Shown: positions 18,002 to 27,214, counted from the stretch's first letter. The stretch: 32,993 nucleotides of DNA from Dokdonella_A sp039926425 (GCF_039926425.1 NZ_JBDSWZ010000246.1:1-32993); one strand, 5' to 3'. Notes: generated by a model not told the origin, from the letters alone. Numbers and translations: made by a program.

Positions 18002-18588
18002 TCGGCCGACTGAAGGGAATACTGACGGCGAAGCAGCCGCCGTGGATCGTGGTGGATGTCGGCGGAGTCGGCTACGAACTTGAAGCTCCGATGTCGACGT
18101 TCTATGACCTGCCCGAAATCGGCCGCGAAGTGAGCCTCTGCACGCACTACACGCAGCGCGAAGATACGGTCGTGCTGTATGGATTCTTGCGAGAAGCCGA
18201 ACGCAGCCTGTTTCGCACCCTGCAGAAAGTGAGCGGGGTCGGCGCGAAGATTTCGCTCGCCGTGTTGTCGGGTTCCAGCGTGGATGAATTCGCACGACTG
18301 GTACAGACCGGCGACATTGCGGCGCTGACGCGCATACCCGGCGTCGGCAAAAAAACGGCCGAACGCATGGTGGTGGAACTGCGCGATCGGGTCGACGGAC
18401 TTGCCAGCGGCATGCCGTTCTCCACCGACGGCTCGGTGCCACAGGATCCGGTCAGTGAAGCCACCGTCGCGCTGCAGACGCTCGGGTACAAGCCGGCCGA
18501 AGTCACGCGCCTCGTGCGCGACGCCGCGGCACCGGGCGACCGCGCCGAAGACATCATCCGCAAGGCCTTGAAGGCGGCGTTGCGTTGA
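17998..18588 (+). CDS. ruvA: Holliday junction DNA helicase subunit RuvA
   Basis: RuvA binds four-way junctions as a tetramer and loads the RuvB motor. The 196 aa product has the N-terminal OB-fold (MIGRLKGILTAKQPPWIVVD; VGGVGYELEAPMSTF), the two helix-hairpin-helix motifs (VSGVGAKISLAVLSG and IPGVGKKTAERMVVELRD), and the C-terminal RuvB-binding domain (VSEATVALQTLGYKPAEVTRLV). It overlaps ruvC by four bases. Its partner ruvB lies two kilobases downstream, beyond kup, so the usual ruvA-ruvB adjacency is broken. Confidence 0.97.
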   Translation: MIGRLKGILTAKQPPWIVVDVGGVGYELEAPMSTFYDLPEIGREVSLCTHYTQREDTVVLYGFLREAERSLFRTLQKVSGVGAKISLAVLSGSSVDEFARLVQTGDIAALTRIPGVGKKTAERMVVELRDRVDGLASGMPFSTDGSVPQDPVSEATVALQTLGYKPAEVTRLVRDAAAPGDRAEDIIRKALKAALR

Positions 18589-18610
18589 ATCCATTTCGAG
18601 GATCGAGTTC

Positions 18611-20497
18611 ATGAGTCACGAGTCCGGCGACGGCGAAACACGCACGCGCATGCGAACGCTGGTGCTCGGTGCCATCGGCGTCGTCTATGGCGACATCGGC
18701 ACCAGCCCGCTTTACACCATCAAGCAGACCTTCGGCGAGCACGGCGTCGCTCCGACCGAGGCAAACGTGCTCGGCGTGTTGTCGCTGATCTTCTGGTCGC
18801 TGATCCTCGTTGTGTCCGTCAAATATGCCGGCTTCATCATGCGCGCCGACAACAAGGGCGAGGGCGGCATCATGGCGCTGACCGCGCTTGCCCAGCGCAG
18901 CGTGCGTTCAAGTGCGCGGGCGCGCTGGTGGATTGTGGTGCTGGGGTTGTTCGGGGCCGCGCTGTTTTTCGGCGACGGCGTCATCACGCCGGCGATCTCG
19001 GTGCTCGGTGCAGTCGAGGGTCTTGAGATCCTTGCACCTGGATTTGAACACTGGGTGGTGCCGGCCTCCGCGGTGATCATCGTTCTGCTGTTCTCGTTCC
19101 AGAAATACGGCACCGGTCGCGTCGGCGCGGTGTTTGCGCCGGTGATGATCCTGTGGTTCCTCACCCTTGCCGTGCTCGGGATCTGGCACGTCGGCCAAAA
19201 CCCGGCGGTCCTTCGCGCTCTGTCGCCGTACTACGCGGTCGAGTTCTTCATTCACGCGCGCTGGACCGCATTCTTTGCGCTCGGCACGGTGATCCTCGCC
19301 ATCACCGGTGCGGAAGCGCTGTACGCCGACATGGGCCATTTCGGCAAAGCGCCGATCCGCCGGTCGTGGTTCGCGTTCGTGTTGCCCTCGCTCGTGCTCA
19401 ACTACTTCGGGCAGGGCGCTCTGTTGATCGCCGATCCGAATGCGGCGGCCAATCCGCTGTACCTGATGGTTCCTTCAATGCTTCTGGTGCCGATGCTGAT
19501 CCTCGCCACCGCCGCCGCGGTGATCGCGTCGCAGGCAGTGATTTCCGGTGCTTTCTCGGTGACGCGTGAGGCCATTTCGCTCGGCTTCCTGCCACGCATG
19601 CAGGTACGCCATACCTCGCGCGAGCAGATGGGGCAGATCTATCTGCCGTGGATCAATCGGATGCTGATGGTCCTGACGCTCGCCGTCGTGGTCGGGTTCC
19701 GCTCATCCGACAATCTTGGCGCCGCCTATGGCATTGCGGTGGTCGGCACCATGACGATCGACTCGATTCTCGTGATGATCGTCTTCCGGCGCATGTGGCA
19801 CTGGACGCGCCTTCAGGTGGGCGTTGTCGGCGCGCTGTTCCTGTTCGTGGATCTTGCGTTCCTTACGGCGAACGCGGACAAGGTCGAGCACGGCGGCTGG
19901 TTCCCGCTGGTGCTCGGCGGCGTGATTTTCACGATGATGGCGACATGGCGGCGTGGGCGCGAGTTGGTCATGCGCGAGATTCGCCAGGGCGGACTGGCGC
20001 TCGAGCCGTTCATTTCCTCGATCGTTGCGCATCCTCCGTTGCGCGTGTCCGGTACAGCGGTTTTCCTGACCGCGAACCAGGCCGGCGTGCCGCACGCGTT
20101 GCTGCACAACCTCAAGCACAACAAAGTTCTGCATGAGCGCAACGTGATCCTCACGGTGGACGCTGTCGACACACCGATTGCCGAGCCCAACGAACGCATC
20201 GAGGTCGAAGCGCTCGGCGACAAGTTCTTCCGTGCGACGTTGCGATTCGGTTTCGTCGAAGATCCCAACGTGCCTCAGGCGCTGGCAGGCATCAATGAAT
20301 GCGGCCTGCCATTCGACATGATGGACACCACGTTCTTCCTCAGCCGAGAAAGCATCGTCGCGACGGACCGGCCGGGGATGGCGCTGTGGCGTGACCGCAT
20401 CTTTGCGTTCATGCAACGCAATGCGATTCCTGCGACTGCCTTTTTCCAGATTCCCGGAAACCGGTTGATCGAGCTGGGAACGCAAGTGGAAATCTGA
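18611..20497 (+). CDS. kup: Low-affinity potassium transporter Kup (KUP/HAK/KT family)
   Basis: Kup takes up potassium with protons across the inner membrane. The 628 aa product has the family length and signature start: LGAIGVVYGDIGTSPLYTIK near residues 18-37, then about twelve hydrophobic segments through residue ~430 (for example SLIFWSLILVVSVKYAGFIMRADNKGEGG and GAALFFGDGVITPAISVLGAVEG), and a soluble C-terminal domain with GTAVFLT and HNLKHNKVLHERNV. The start is preceded by GAGG nine bases upstream. It begins 22 bases after ruvA and is in the same direction, so it probably belongs to the same transcript. Its place between ruvA and ruvB has no obvious functional reason. Confidence 0.97.
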   Translation: MSHESGDGETRTRMRTLVLGAIGVVYGDIGTSPLYTIKQTFGEHGVAPTEANVLGVLSLIFWSLILVVSVKYAGFIMRADNKGEGGIMALTALAQRSVRSSARARWWIVVLGLFGAALFFGDGVITPAISVLGAVEGLEILAPGFEHWVVPASAVIIVLLFSFQKYGTGRVGAVFAPVMILWFLTLAVLGIWHVGQNPAVLRALSPYYAVEFFIHARWTAFFALGTVILAITGAEALYADMGHFGKAPIRRSWFAFVLPSLVLNYFGQGALLIADPNAAANPLYLMVPSMLLVPMLILATAAAVIASQAVISGAFSVTREAISLGFLPRMQVRHTSREQMGQIYLPWINRMLMVLTLAVVVGFRSSDNLGAAYGIAVVGTMTIDSILVMIVFRRMWHWTRLQVGVVGALFLFVDLAFLTANADKVEHGGWFPLVLGGVIFTMMATWRRGRELVMREIRQGGLALEPFISSIVAHPPLRVSGTAVFLTANQAGVPHALLHNLKHNKVLHERNVILTVDAVDTPIAEPNERIEVEALGDKFFRATLRFGFVEDPNVPQALAGINECGLPFDMMDTTFFLSRESIVATDRPGMALWRDRIFAFMQRNAIPATAFFQIPGNRLIELGTQVEI

Positions 20498-20501
20498 TCG
20501 C

Positions 20502-20521
20502 CGGCCGCACGCATCCGGCCG
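20502..20521. terminator. Possible hairpin after kup
   Basis: Two CGGCCG blocks (20502-20507 and 20516-20521) around an 8-base loop can pair into a 6-bp stem just after the kup stop. There is no clear T-run, so termination is uncertain. The 146 bp between kup and ruvB hold no other recognised element. Confidence 0.3.
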
Positions 20522-20643
20522 TTGGTTTCCAAGCCGCACATTGGCAAACCTGAACGCGGGGTGTGTGTCGTGAGCGCATCGCGCACTGTTGCAATCCCCG
20601 CGCGCCGATAATCGTCCACTCGCAAAATTCGAATTCCGCCCCT

Positions 20644-21720
20644 ATGCCCGACCGCATCACCTCGCCCAGCGCCAACCGTGAAGACGATCTCGTCGAGGCG
20701 ACGATCCGTCCGCAGCGGCTGGCCGAATATCTCGGGCAGGAAGTGGTGCGGGAGCAGATGTCGATCTATATCGAGGCGGCAAGGCGTCGCGGTGAAGCGC
20801 TTGATCACGTGCTGATTTTCGGGCCGCCCGGCCTCGGCAAGACCACCCTTTCGCACGTGATCGCGAACGAGCTCGGCGTCAACCTGCGATCGACCTCGGG
20901 TCCTGTTCTCGAACGCCCCGGCGATCTCGCCGCGTTGCTGACCAATCTGCAACCGCGCGATGTGCTGTTCGTCGACGAGATCCACCGGCTCTCGCCGATT
21001 GTCGAAGAAGTTCTGTATCCAGCCCTGGAAGACTTCCAGATCGACATCATGATTGGCGAAGGCCCGGCGGCGCGCTCGATCAAGCTTGACCTGCCGCCGT
21101 TCACTCTGATCGGCGCAACCACGCGTGCAGGGTTGCTCACCGCGCCGCTGCGTGACCGTTTCGGAATCGTGCAGCGGCTGGAGTTCTACAGCGCAATCGA
21201 ACTCGCAGCGATCGTACGCCGCGCGGCGAAGATCCTCGGCATTGCCTGCGATGCCGAAGGCGCGCGCGAAATTGCGCGGCGCGCACGCGGCACACCGCGC
21301 ATCGCTAACCGGCTTCTTCGGCGTGTGCGCGATTATGCGGAGGTCAAGGCTGACGGGACGATCACCGCCGAGGTGGCCGCAGCCGCGCTCGCGATGCTGA
21401 AAGTCGACGCGGAAGGGTTCGACGCTCTCGACCGTCGACTCCTCAGCACCATCATCGAGAACTTCGAGGGGGGGCCTGTCGGCGTCGACTCGCTTGCCGC
21501 GGCGCTCTCGGAGGAACGCGGCACGATCGAGGACGTCCTCGAACCGTTTCTGATCCAGCAGGGGTTCCTGGTGCGCAGCGCGCGCGGTCGCATGGTCACC
21601 AACAAGGCGTATCTCCACATGGGCTTCAAGCCTCCGCGGCGTGCGGTGGTTCTCGAGGATTTGTTCGAGGCCGGAGATCCGGCAGTTGGAGTCGGCGACT
21701 CGGAGCGCGCAAAAACATGA
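20644..21720 (+). CDS. ruvB: Holliday junction branch-migration ATPase RuvB
   Basis: RuvB is the AAA+ hexamer that drives branch migration on RuvA-bound junctions. The 358 aa product begins MPDRITSPSANREDD; Walker A is GPPGLGKT at 60-67, Walker B LFVDEIH, sensor IGATTRAG, and the arginine-finger region LRDRFGIVQRLEFY. The C-terminal winged-helix domain (DRRLLSTIIENFEGGPVGVDSLAAAL) is complete. The start at 20644 was chosen on family grounds; the upstream in-frame sequence does not resemble RuvB. The protein ends in a short acidic tail (AGDPAVGVGDSERAKT). ybgC follows after 46 bases. Confidence 0.97.
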   Translation: MPDRITSPSANREDDLVEATIRPQRLAEYLGQEVVREQMSIYIEAARRRGEALDHVLIFGPPGLGKTTLSHVIANELGVNLRSTSGPVLERPGDLAALLTNLQPRDVLFVDEIHRLSPIVEEVLYPALEDFQIDIMIGEGPAARSIKLDLPPFTLIGATTRAGLLTAPLRDRFGIVQRLEFYSAIELAAIVRRAAKILGIACDAEGAREIARRARGTPRIANRLLRRVRDYAEVKADGTITAEVAAAALAMLKVDAEGFDALDRRLLSTIIENFEGGPVGVDSLAAALSEERGTIEDVLEPFLIQQGFLVRSARGRMVTNKAYLHMGFKPPRRAVVLEDLFEAGDPAVGVGDSERAKT

Positions 21721-21766
21721 CGCGTGCGCCAGCTTTTGAGTGCGCTCGTGCGGGGAGCGGCACCGC

Positions 21767-22231
21767 ATGAGTTCGAATCCGCGCCGGATCCGCGAATCCC
21801 GAACCCCCGAGTCCGCCTCCCGGCTTTTCAGTTTCCCGGCCCGCATCTACTGGGAAGACACCGATGCCGGTGGTGTCGTCTATCATGCACGCTACCTGCA
21901 CTTCTTCGAGCGCGCGCGCACCGAATGGTTTCGGGCGTCGGGATACAGCCAGCACACGTTGCGCAAGGAAGCGGGTGTCGTCTTTGTCGTTCACCGCATG
22001 GACATTGCGTTCAATGCGCCGGCGCGACTCGATGACTTGCTGACCGCAACCGTCATGGCCGGCGAACGTCGCAGCGCGAGCTTCGTCGTCCACCAGCACC
22101 TTTTGCGCGACAACGAATCCAAACTCCTGGTGGAGGCGAGCGTGCGTATCGCGTGCGTCGACGCGGATACATTCCGCCCGCGGCCCATCCCCGATCACCT
22201 GTTGATGCTTCAAGAGATCGCCAAGTCATGA
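21767..22231 (+). CDS. ybgC: Tol-Pal-associated acyl-CoA thioesterase YbgC
   Basis: A 154 aa hot-dog-fold thioesterase. In E. coli YbgC hydrolyses short- and long-chain acyl-CoA thioesters and is the first gene of the tol-pal cluster; this one has the same place. The catalytic motif YWEDTDAGGVVYHARYLHFFERAR is present, with the Asp in DTDAGG. An N-terminal extension of about 25 residues (MSSNPRRIRESRTPES...) precedes the domain; the ATG at 21767 has GGGGAG about ten bases upstream. The stop overlaps the tolQ start as ATGA, indicating translational coupling with tolQ. Confidence 0.95.
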   Translation: MSSNPRRIRESRTPESASRLFSFPARIYWEDTDAGGVVYHARYLHFFERARTEWFRASGYSQHTLRKEAGVVFVVHRMDIAFNAPARLDDLLTATVMAGERRSASFVVHQHLLRDNESKLLVEASVRIACVDADTFRPRPIPDHLLMLQEIAKS

Positions 22232-22914
22232 ATTCAGAACTCAACGTCCTTGCCCTGATCCTCAACGCGAGTCTGCCGGTCAAGCTCGTGCTCGGCATCC
22301 TGATCGGATTCTCGATCGCCTCGTGGTTCATCATCTTCCGCAAAAAGGCGCTGATCGATCGCGCCAATGCCCGTGCGGACGAATTCGAGGAGCGCTTCTG
22401 GTCTGGCGCGGATCTCGCCGGCCTGTTCAAGGAAATCACCGGCGATACCGAGCGCGTTACGGCAAGCGGTGCGATCTTCGAAGCCGGTTTCCGGGAATTT
22501 GCGCGCCTGCGCCAGCGCCGTGGAGTCGATTCCCGAACGCTGCTCGAAGGTGCGCAGCGCGCGATGCGCGTGGCATCCACGCGCGAAGTGGACCGGCTCG
22601 AGAACAATCTGGAATTTCTCGCCAACGTCGGTTCGATCAGTCCGTACGTCGGCCTGTTCGGCACGGTGTGGGGCATCATGATCGCGTTCCAGGGTCTCGC
22701 GAACGTGAAGGAAGCGACCATCGCAATGGTAGCGCCAGGTATTTCCGAAGCGTTGATCGCAACGGCGATGGGCCTGTTCGCGGCGATTCCGGCGGTGTGG
22801 GCGTACAACCGCTACTCGACCCGTCTGGAGCGCATCGCCAACCGCTACGACACGTTTGTCGAGGAATTCTCCTCGATCCTCGCGCGCCAAGCGCACATCG
22901 AGGACGGCGCTTGA
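22228..22914 (+). CDS. tolQ: Tol-Pal system inner-membrane protein TolQ
   Basis: TolQ and TolR form the proton channel that energises TolA; the Tol-Pal system keeps the outer membrane attached and constricting during division. The 228 aa product has three transmembrane segments: LVLGILIGFSIASWFIIF near residue 22, and two more near 130-155 and 165-190. The conserved channel motif NVGSISPYVGLFGTVWGIM and APGISEALIATAMGLFAAIPAV are both seen. The start overlaps ybgC by four bases. It is a MotA/TolQ/ExbB family member, and the tolR neighbour settles its identity. Confidence 0.97.
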   Translation: MNSELNVLALILNASLPVKLVLGILIGFSIASWFIIFRKKALIDRANARADEFEERFWSGADLAGLFKEITGDTERVTASGAIFEAGFREFARLRQRRGVDSRTLLEGAQRAMRVASTREVDRLENNLEFLANVGSISPYVGLFGTVWGIMIAFQGLANVKEATIAMVAPGISEALIATAMGLFAAIPAVWAYNRYSTRLERIANRYDTFVEEFSSILARQAHIEDGA

Positions 22915-22951
22915 ACCCCGCTGCGCGCCCGGCTGCGTTGGAGCTTTCCTG

Positions 22952-23392
22952 ATGCACAATCACGGCAGACGAAGAAAGCGCAAGCTCAAGGCCGAGATCA
23001 ACGTCGTGCCGTATATCGACGTGATGCTCGTGCTTTTGATCATCTTCATGGTCACCGCGCCGTTGCTCAATCTCGGCGTCGACATCCAGTTGCCGCAATC
23101 GCAGGCCAAAGCGATCCAGAACGACAAGGAGCCGGTCGTCGTCAGTGTCGACGAGACCGGCAAGTATTTCCTGACCCTCGGCGCCGCCAAGCGCGATCCG
23201 ATCGAGTCTGCCGCGCTGGTCAACAAGATTTCAGCCTTTGTGCGCGAGAATCCGACGGTGCCGGTCCTCGTTGCCGGCGACCAGCGAGCGGATTACGGCA
23301 AGGTTTATCAGGCGATGGTGTTGTTGCAGTCCGCCGGCGTGCCGAAGGTGGGCCTGATGAGCGCACCGACCCAGGCAGACGGGACGCGTTGA
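22952..23392 (+). CDS. tolR: Tol-Pal system protein TolR
   Basis: The 146 aa product is an ExbD/TolR-type protein: a short cytoplasmic basic N-terminus (HGRRRKRKLKAE), one membrane segment containing the channel aspartate (NVVPYIDVMLVLLIIFMV), and a periplasmic domain. The Asp in PYIDVMLVLL is the conserved proton-carrying residue. It starts 37 bases after tolQ and ends four bases before tolA, so the operon is tight. Assignment is secure from position and motif. Confidence 0.96.
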   Translation: MHNHGRRRKRKLKAEINVVPYIDVMLVLLIIFMVTAPLLNLGVDIQLPQSQAKAIQNDKEPVVVSVDETGKYFLTLGAAKRDPIESAALVNKISAFVRENPTVPVLVAGDQRADYGKVYQAMVLLQSAGVPKVGLMSAPTQADGTR

Positions 23393-23396
23393 CCGG

Positions 23397-24353
23397 ATGA
23401 TGCACGTCGAGCCGGTCGAGCCTCTGCGCGACAAGTTGCGGGCGTTTGCGTTCGCGCTTGGATTGCACGCGTTGGTGGTGCTGTCGTTGCTCGTCGGGCT
23501 TTGGTGGACGCATGAAACGAGGCCGGTCAGCATGCCGGGCCCGGTGATCGAAGCAACGCTGGTCGGGCCGACGTCGGCGCCGAAATCCCGTGCAGGTGTC
23601 GCTCGACCGAAACCTGCACCGCCAAAGCCCGAGCCGCCGACACCCGTACCTCCCAAACCCGAGCCGCCGAAACCCGAACCACCGAAACCGGAACCCGCCA
23701 AAGCCGAACCACAAAAGCCGACTCCGGCGGAAGTGCAGCGCCAGGACCTGATCGAACAGGAGCGCATTGCCGCGGTCGCCGAACAGAAGGCCGAGCAGGA
23801 ACAGAAGAAAGAGCAGGAAGAGAAACACCGGAAGGAACAGGTGCTGCTGGACGAGGAGCAAAAGAAAAAGCAGCTGAAGGAAGAACAGCTCAAGCAGCTT
23901 GCCGATATCCGCAAGCAGCGCGAAGCGGCCGAAAAAACCGTCAAGGACGAACAGAAGCGGCTCAAGACGATCGAGGACAGGAACAGCCAGCAGAAAGCGG
24001 AACAGGCGCAGCCGGTTGCTGAACACGAGTCTGAGAAAGCGCAGACCGGCGCGGGCGGCAAGGACGACGATGCGAGCGCGCGGTATGTGGCGGCGATCCA
24101 GGCATCGGTGACACAGAACTGGAATCGCCCCGATAGCGCGCAGATGGGCCTTCTTTGCTCAATCAACATTACGCAGATTCCCGGCGGCGATCTGATCAGC
24201 GTGACAGTCGGCTCGCCCTGCAATGCCGACGAGGCGACGAGAACGTCGATCGAGCAGGCCGTACGAAAAGCGGCGCCGCTGCCTTATCAGGGTTTCGAAA
24301 AAGTATTTCAGCGAAGTGTGAAACTCAATTTCAGGTACAACGGAGAGGGCTGA
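23397..24353 (+). CDS. tolA: Cell envelope integrity protein TolA
   Basis: TolA links the TolQR motor to TolB/Pal across the periplasm. The 318 aa product has a single membrane anchor (FALGLHALVVLSLLVGLWW, near residue 17-36), a proline-rich segment with repeated PKPEPPKPEP units (residues ~66-105), a long charged coiled coil (ELIEQERIAAVAEQKAEQEQ-type sequence, ~110-215), and a C-terminal TolA domain (RYVAAIQASVTQNWNRPDS, QIPGGDLISVTVGSPC). The ATG at 23397 is followed at once by a second ATG; either could be used. The stop overlaps the tolB start by one base. Confidence 0.95.
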   Translation: MMHVEPVEPLRDKLRAFAFALGLHALVVLSLLVGLWWTHETRPVSMPGPVIEATLVGPTSAPKSRAGVARPKPAPPKPEPPTPVPPKPEPPKPEPPKPEPAKAEPQKPTPAEVQRQDLIEQERIAAVAEQKAEQEQKKEQEEKHRKEQVLLDEEQKKKQLKEEQLKQLADIRKQREAAEKTVKDEQKRLKTIEDRNSQQKAEQAQPVAEHESEKAQTGAGGKDDDASARYVAAIQASVTQNWNRPDSAQMGLLCSINITQIPGGDLISVTVGSPCNADEATRTSIEQAVRKAAPLPYQGFEKVFQRSVKLNFRYNGEG

Positions 24354-25669
24354 TGAAGATGTTCAAACGAATGGTTGGTCGCTTGGTGCTGACGCTTGCG
24401 GGCGTGTTTGCCAGCCATGTCGCGTTCGCGCAGCTCGAGGCCGATATTGTCAACGGCAGCGCGTCGGCGCTTCCCATTGCGGTGGTGCCCTTCGGTTTCG
24501 AAGGCGCCACCATTCCGCCGGAGACGAATCCCGGCGAAGTGGTGCGCGCCGATCTCGCGCGGTCGGGTCAGTTCCGCACGTTGCCAAAGGGTGACGTCGT
24601 CGAATTCCCGACGCGACAGGCCGACGTGAAATTCGCAACGTGGCGGCTGCTCAAGCAGGACTATCTGGTCGTCGGCCGCATGGCCGACGCCGGTGATGGC
24701 AGCCTTCGCGTCGAGTACGAGCTGTTCGATGTGGCCAAGCAGGCGAAAATCGCCGATGGCGCAATCAGCGGCCAGCGCACCGGCATCCGTGATATTGCCC
24801 ACCAGGTCGCCGACATCGTCTACGAAAAGATCCTGCACGTGCGCGGCGCGTTCTGGACACGCATTGCGTACATCACCGCATCGGGCACGGCGCCCAACTA
24901 CAACTATGCGTTGATGGTCGCCGATTCGGACGGCTACAACCCGCAAGTGGTGGTGCGTTCGCGCGAATCGCTGCTGTCACCAGCGTGGTCGCCGGATGGC
25001 CGCAAGATCGCTTACGTCTCGTTCGAGAGCGGCAATTCGACCATCTACGTGCAAGACCTCGGTACCGGGTCGCGTCAGGTTGTGTCCAACAGCAAGGGCA
25101 TCAACAGCGCGCCGGCGTTCTCGCCGGATGGCAGCCGCCTCGCTGTGAGCCTGTCCAAGGGCGGCAATCCCGACATCTACATCATGGATCTTGCCAGCCG
25201 CTCGGTGAATCAGATCACCCGGCATTTTGCGATCGACACCGAGCCGCGTTGGGCGCCGGACGGGCAAACGATCTATTTCACCTCGGATCGCTCGGGCAAG
25301 CCACAGATCTACCAGGTGTCGCCGAGCGGCGGCGACGCGTCGCGCGTGACGTTTGACGGCCAGTACAACGCGAGCCCGACCGTGGTCGATGCAAAGGGCC
25401 TCAAAATCGGAATGGTGCAGGGCAGCGGAAACGTGTATCGTATTGCGGTTCTGGATCGGGCGACAAACCAGACAACCTCGGTTTCGCCGGGAAGTCAGGA
25501 CGAAGCCCCGAGTTTCGCACCCAACGGAAGCATGCTGCTGTACGCCGCCAGCGAAGGGTCGCGCGGGGTGCTGTATGCGGTTTCGGCAGACGGAAGAGTG
25601 CGCCAGCGTCTCGGGCTCGCGGAAGGGGATGTCCGAGAGCCGGCCTGGGGGCCGTTTCGCCAGCGTTGA
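24353..25669 (+). CDS. tolB: Tol-Pal system translocation protein TolB
   Basis: TolB is the periplasmic partner of Pal and TolA. The 438 aa product has a signal peptide (RLVLTLAGVFASHVAFAQ), an N-terminal alpha/beta domain (about 25-165, LPIAVVPFGFEGATIPPET), and a C-terminal six-bladed beta-propeller made of PD40-type repeats (LSPAWSPDGRKIAYVSFESG; APAFSPDGSRLAVSLSKGG; EPRWAPDGQTIYFTSDRSG). The start at 24353 is preceded by GGAGAGGG and shares a base with the tolA stop. The stretch between tolB and pal is about 96 bp with no recognisable gene. Confidence 0.96.
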   Translation: MKMFKRMVGRLVLTLAGVFASHVAFAQLEADIVNGSASALPIAVVPFGFEGATIPPETNPGEVVRADLARSGQFRTLPKGDVVEFPTRQADVKFATWRLLKQDYLVVGRMADAGDGSLRVEYELFDVAKQAKIADGAISGQRTGIRDIAHQVADIVYEKILHVRGAFWTRIAYITASGTAPNYNYALMVADSDGYNPQVVVRSRESLLSPAWSPDGRKIAYVSFESGNSTIYVQDLGTGSRQVVSNSKGINSAPAFSPDGSRLAVSLSKGGNPDIYIMDLASRSVNQITRHFAIDTEPRWAPDGQTIYFTSDRSGKPQIYQVSPSGGDASRVTFDGQYNASPTVVDAKGLKIGMVQGSGNVYRIAVLDRATNQTTSVSPGSQDEAPSFAPNGSMLLYAASEGSRGVLYAVSADGRVRQRLGLAEGDVREPAWGPFRQR

Positions 25670-25765
25670 TTCAGGTCACTGGTCGCCTCATGCAGGGCGG
25701 CCAGATCAGAAGTGGAACGTACTGCACCCGATTTCCAACCATTGCCCAAGTCGAAGGGAAACACC

Positions 25766-26281
25766 ATGAACACTGCCGTCCGCATTGCATTTTCCGTATT
25801 GCTCGTTGCAGGCGTCGCCGCCTGTGCGAAGAAGAAGGTCGTCAAGCCAGAGCCGCCGATGGACAACACGTCGTCGACCGGCTCCAGCATGCCCAGCGAC
25901 AATGGTGGCCGCTACACGAAGGACAGTCTCGATACCGATTCCTGCCTTCGCCAGCGCGTTGTCTACTTCGATCTCGACAAGAGCGAGATCCGCTCGGAGT
26001 TCCAGGCGCAGATCGCGTGCCACGCTGAGTACCTGAAGCAGTTCCCGCAGTCGCGCGTCACGCTGGAAGGCAATACCGACGAGCGCGGTTCGCGCGAGTA
26101 CAACCTCGGCCTCGGCGAGCGTCGCGGCAACACGGTGCAGAGTGCGCTCGGTGGCGCGGGTGCGTCGTCCTCGCAGCTCAACGTGACGAGCTACGGCGAA
26201 GAGCGCCCGGTTTGCCGCCAGCATGACGAGTCGTGCTGGTCGAAGAACCGCCGCGTCGAGATCGTCTACACCGCGAAGTAA
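25766..26281 (+). CDS. pal: Peptidoglycan-associated lipoprotein Pal
   Basis: Pal anchors the outer membrane to peptidoglycan. The 171 aa product has a lipoprotein signal (MNTAVRIAFSVLLVAGVAAC) with the lipidated cysteine at residue 20, a short linker, and an OmpA-like C-terminal domain with the peptidoglycan-binding residues in NTDERGSREYNLGLGERR. It also has YGEERPVCRQHDESCWSKNRRVEIVY, typical of Pal from this group. AAGGGAAA upstream is a weak ribosome-binding site for the ATG at 25766. cpoB begins five bases after the stop. Confidence 0.96.
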   Translation: MNTAVRIAFSVLLVAGVAACAKKKVVKPEPPMDNTSSTGSSMPSDNGGRYTKDSLDTDSCLRQRVVYFDLDKSEIRSEFQAQIACHAEYLKQFPQSRVTLEGNTDERGSREYNLGLGERRGNTVQSALGGAGASSSQLNVTSYGEERPVCRQHDESCWSKNRRVEIVYTAK

Positions 26282-26286
26282 GAACG

Positions 26287-27192
26287 ATGGCGCACTTGAA
26301 CAGGAGTGCGATCGCAGCGGCGGCCCTGGTGGCCGCCGTTGTCGTGTTCGCGAACGCCTCGCATGCCCAGCAGCGCCTCTCTCTCGCTGAACGCGTCGAG
26401 CGCCTGGAGCAGCAGCAGTCGGGTGGCAACGCCAGCGGCAGCGCGGTCGACGCGGTCAACCAGATTTCGGCACTGCAATCGCAAGTGCAGTCGCTGCAGG
26501 GTCAGGTCGAAGAGCTCAGACACGCACTCGACGAATCGAAGCAACGCAGCAAGGATCAGTACGTCGATCTGGATTCACGCATCGGACGTCTCGAAGTGGG
26601 TGGTGCAGCCGCGCCAGTTCCTGCAGGGCGACCGGCTCCGCGCGTCGATACCCAGCCGCCCGATGTCGACCTCGGCAATCCGGGCGCTGCGCCGCCACGC
26701 GCGACCGCGATTGATCGCTCCAACGCGGGTACGCTTTCGGATGCCGATCGCACCGCGGTGCCGGGTGACGAGCCTGTCGCTGCGGCGCCTCTCGGACAGG
26801 CGGGTGGCGGAGAGGCCTCGTACAACGATGCGTTCTCTGCGTTGAAGGATGGTCGTTACGCGGAATCCGCTCGCAAGTTCCAGTCGTTCATCGACCAGAA
26901 CCCCGACGGCGAACTCACCGGCAATGCCTATTACTGGCTCGGCGAGTCGTACTACGTGACGCAGAACTACACGATCGCGCTGCAGTCGTTCGAGACGTTG
27001 CTGAAGCGCTATCCGACCAGTCAAAAGGCGCCGGATGCGCTGCTCAAGGTTGGCTACAGCCAGTACGAGCTCAAGCAGTGGGACCAGGCCGAGAACACCT
27101 TGAACCAGGTGGTCCAGACCTATCCCGACACCACCGTTGCGCGGCTTGCGCAGGGTCGTCTTCGCGCGTTGAAGACAGAAACGCGCCGCTGA
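26287..27192 (+). CDS. cpoB: Cell division coordinator CpoB (YbgF)
   Basis: CpoB connects the Tol-Pal system with peptidoglycan synthesis during division. The 301 aa product has a signal peptide (AAAALVAAVVVFANASHAQ), an N-terminal trimerising coiled coil (RLSLAERVERLEQQQSGG to about residue 95), a variable linker, and a C-terminal TPR domain (about 177-301: YNDAFSALKDGRYAESARKF; AYYWLGESYYVTQNYTIAL; VGYSQYELKQWDQAENTL). It follows pal by five bases and closes the tol-pal operon, exactly as in other gammaproteobacteria. Confidence 0.95.
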   Translation: MAHLNRSAIAAAALVAAVVVFANASHAQQRLSLAERVERLEQQQSGGNASGSAVDAVNQISALQSQVQSLQGQVEELRHALDESKQRSKDQYVDLDSRIGRLEVGGAAAPVPAGRPAPRVDTQPPDVDLGNPGAAPPRATAIDRSNAGTLSDADRTAVPGDEPVAAAPLGQAGGGEASYNDAFSALKDGRYAESARKFQSFIDQNPDGELTGNAYYWLGESYYVTQNYTIALQSFETLLKRYPTSQKAPDALLKVGYSQYELKQWDQAENTLNQVVQTYPDTTVARLAQGRLRALKTETRR

Positions 27193-27214
27193 GGCGCGTC
27201 GTGGCAGGACATGC

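Noticed and set aside
27193..27214. preQ1 riboswitch in front of queE
   Set aside because: The gap is only 22 bases, and the gap before queC contains the dRS3-like repeats and no recognisable aptamer.
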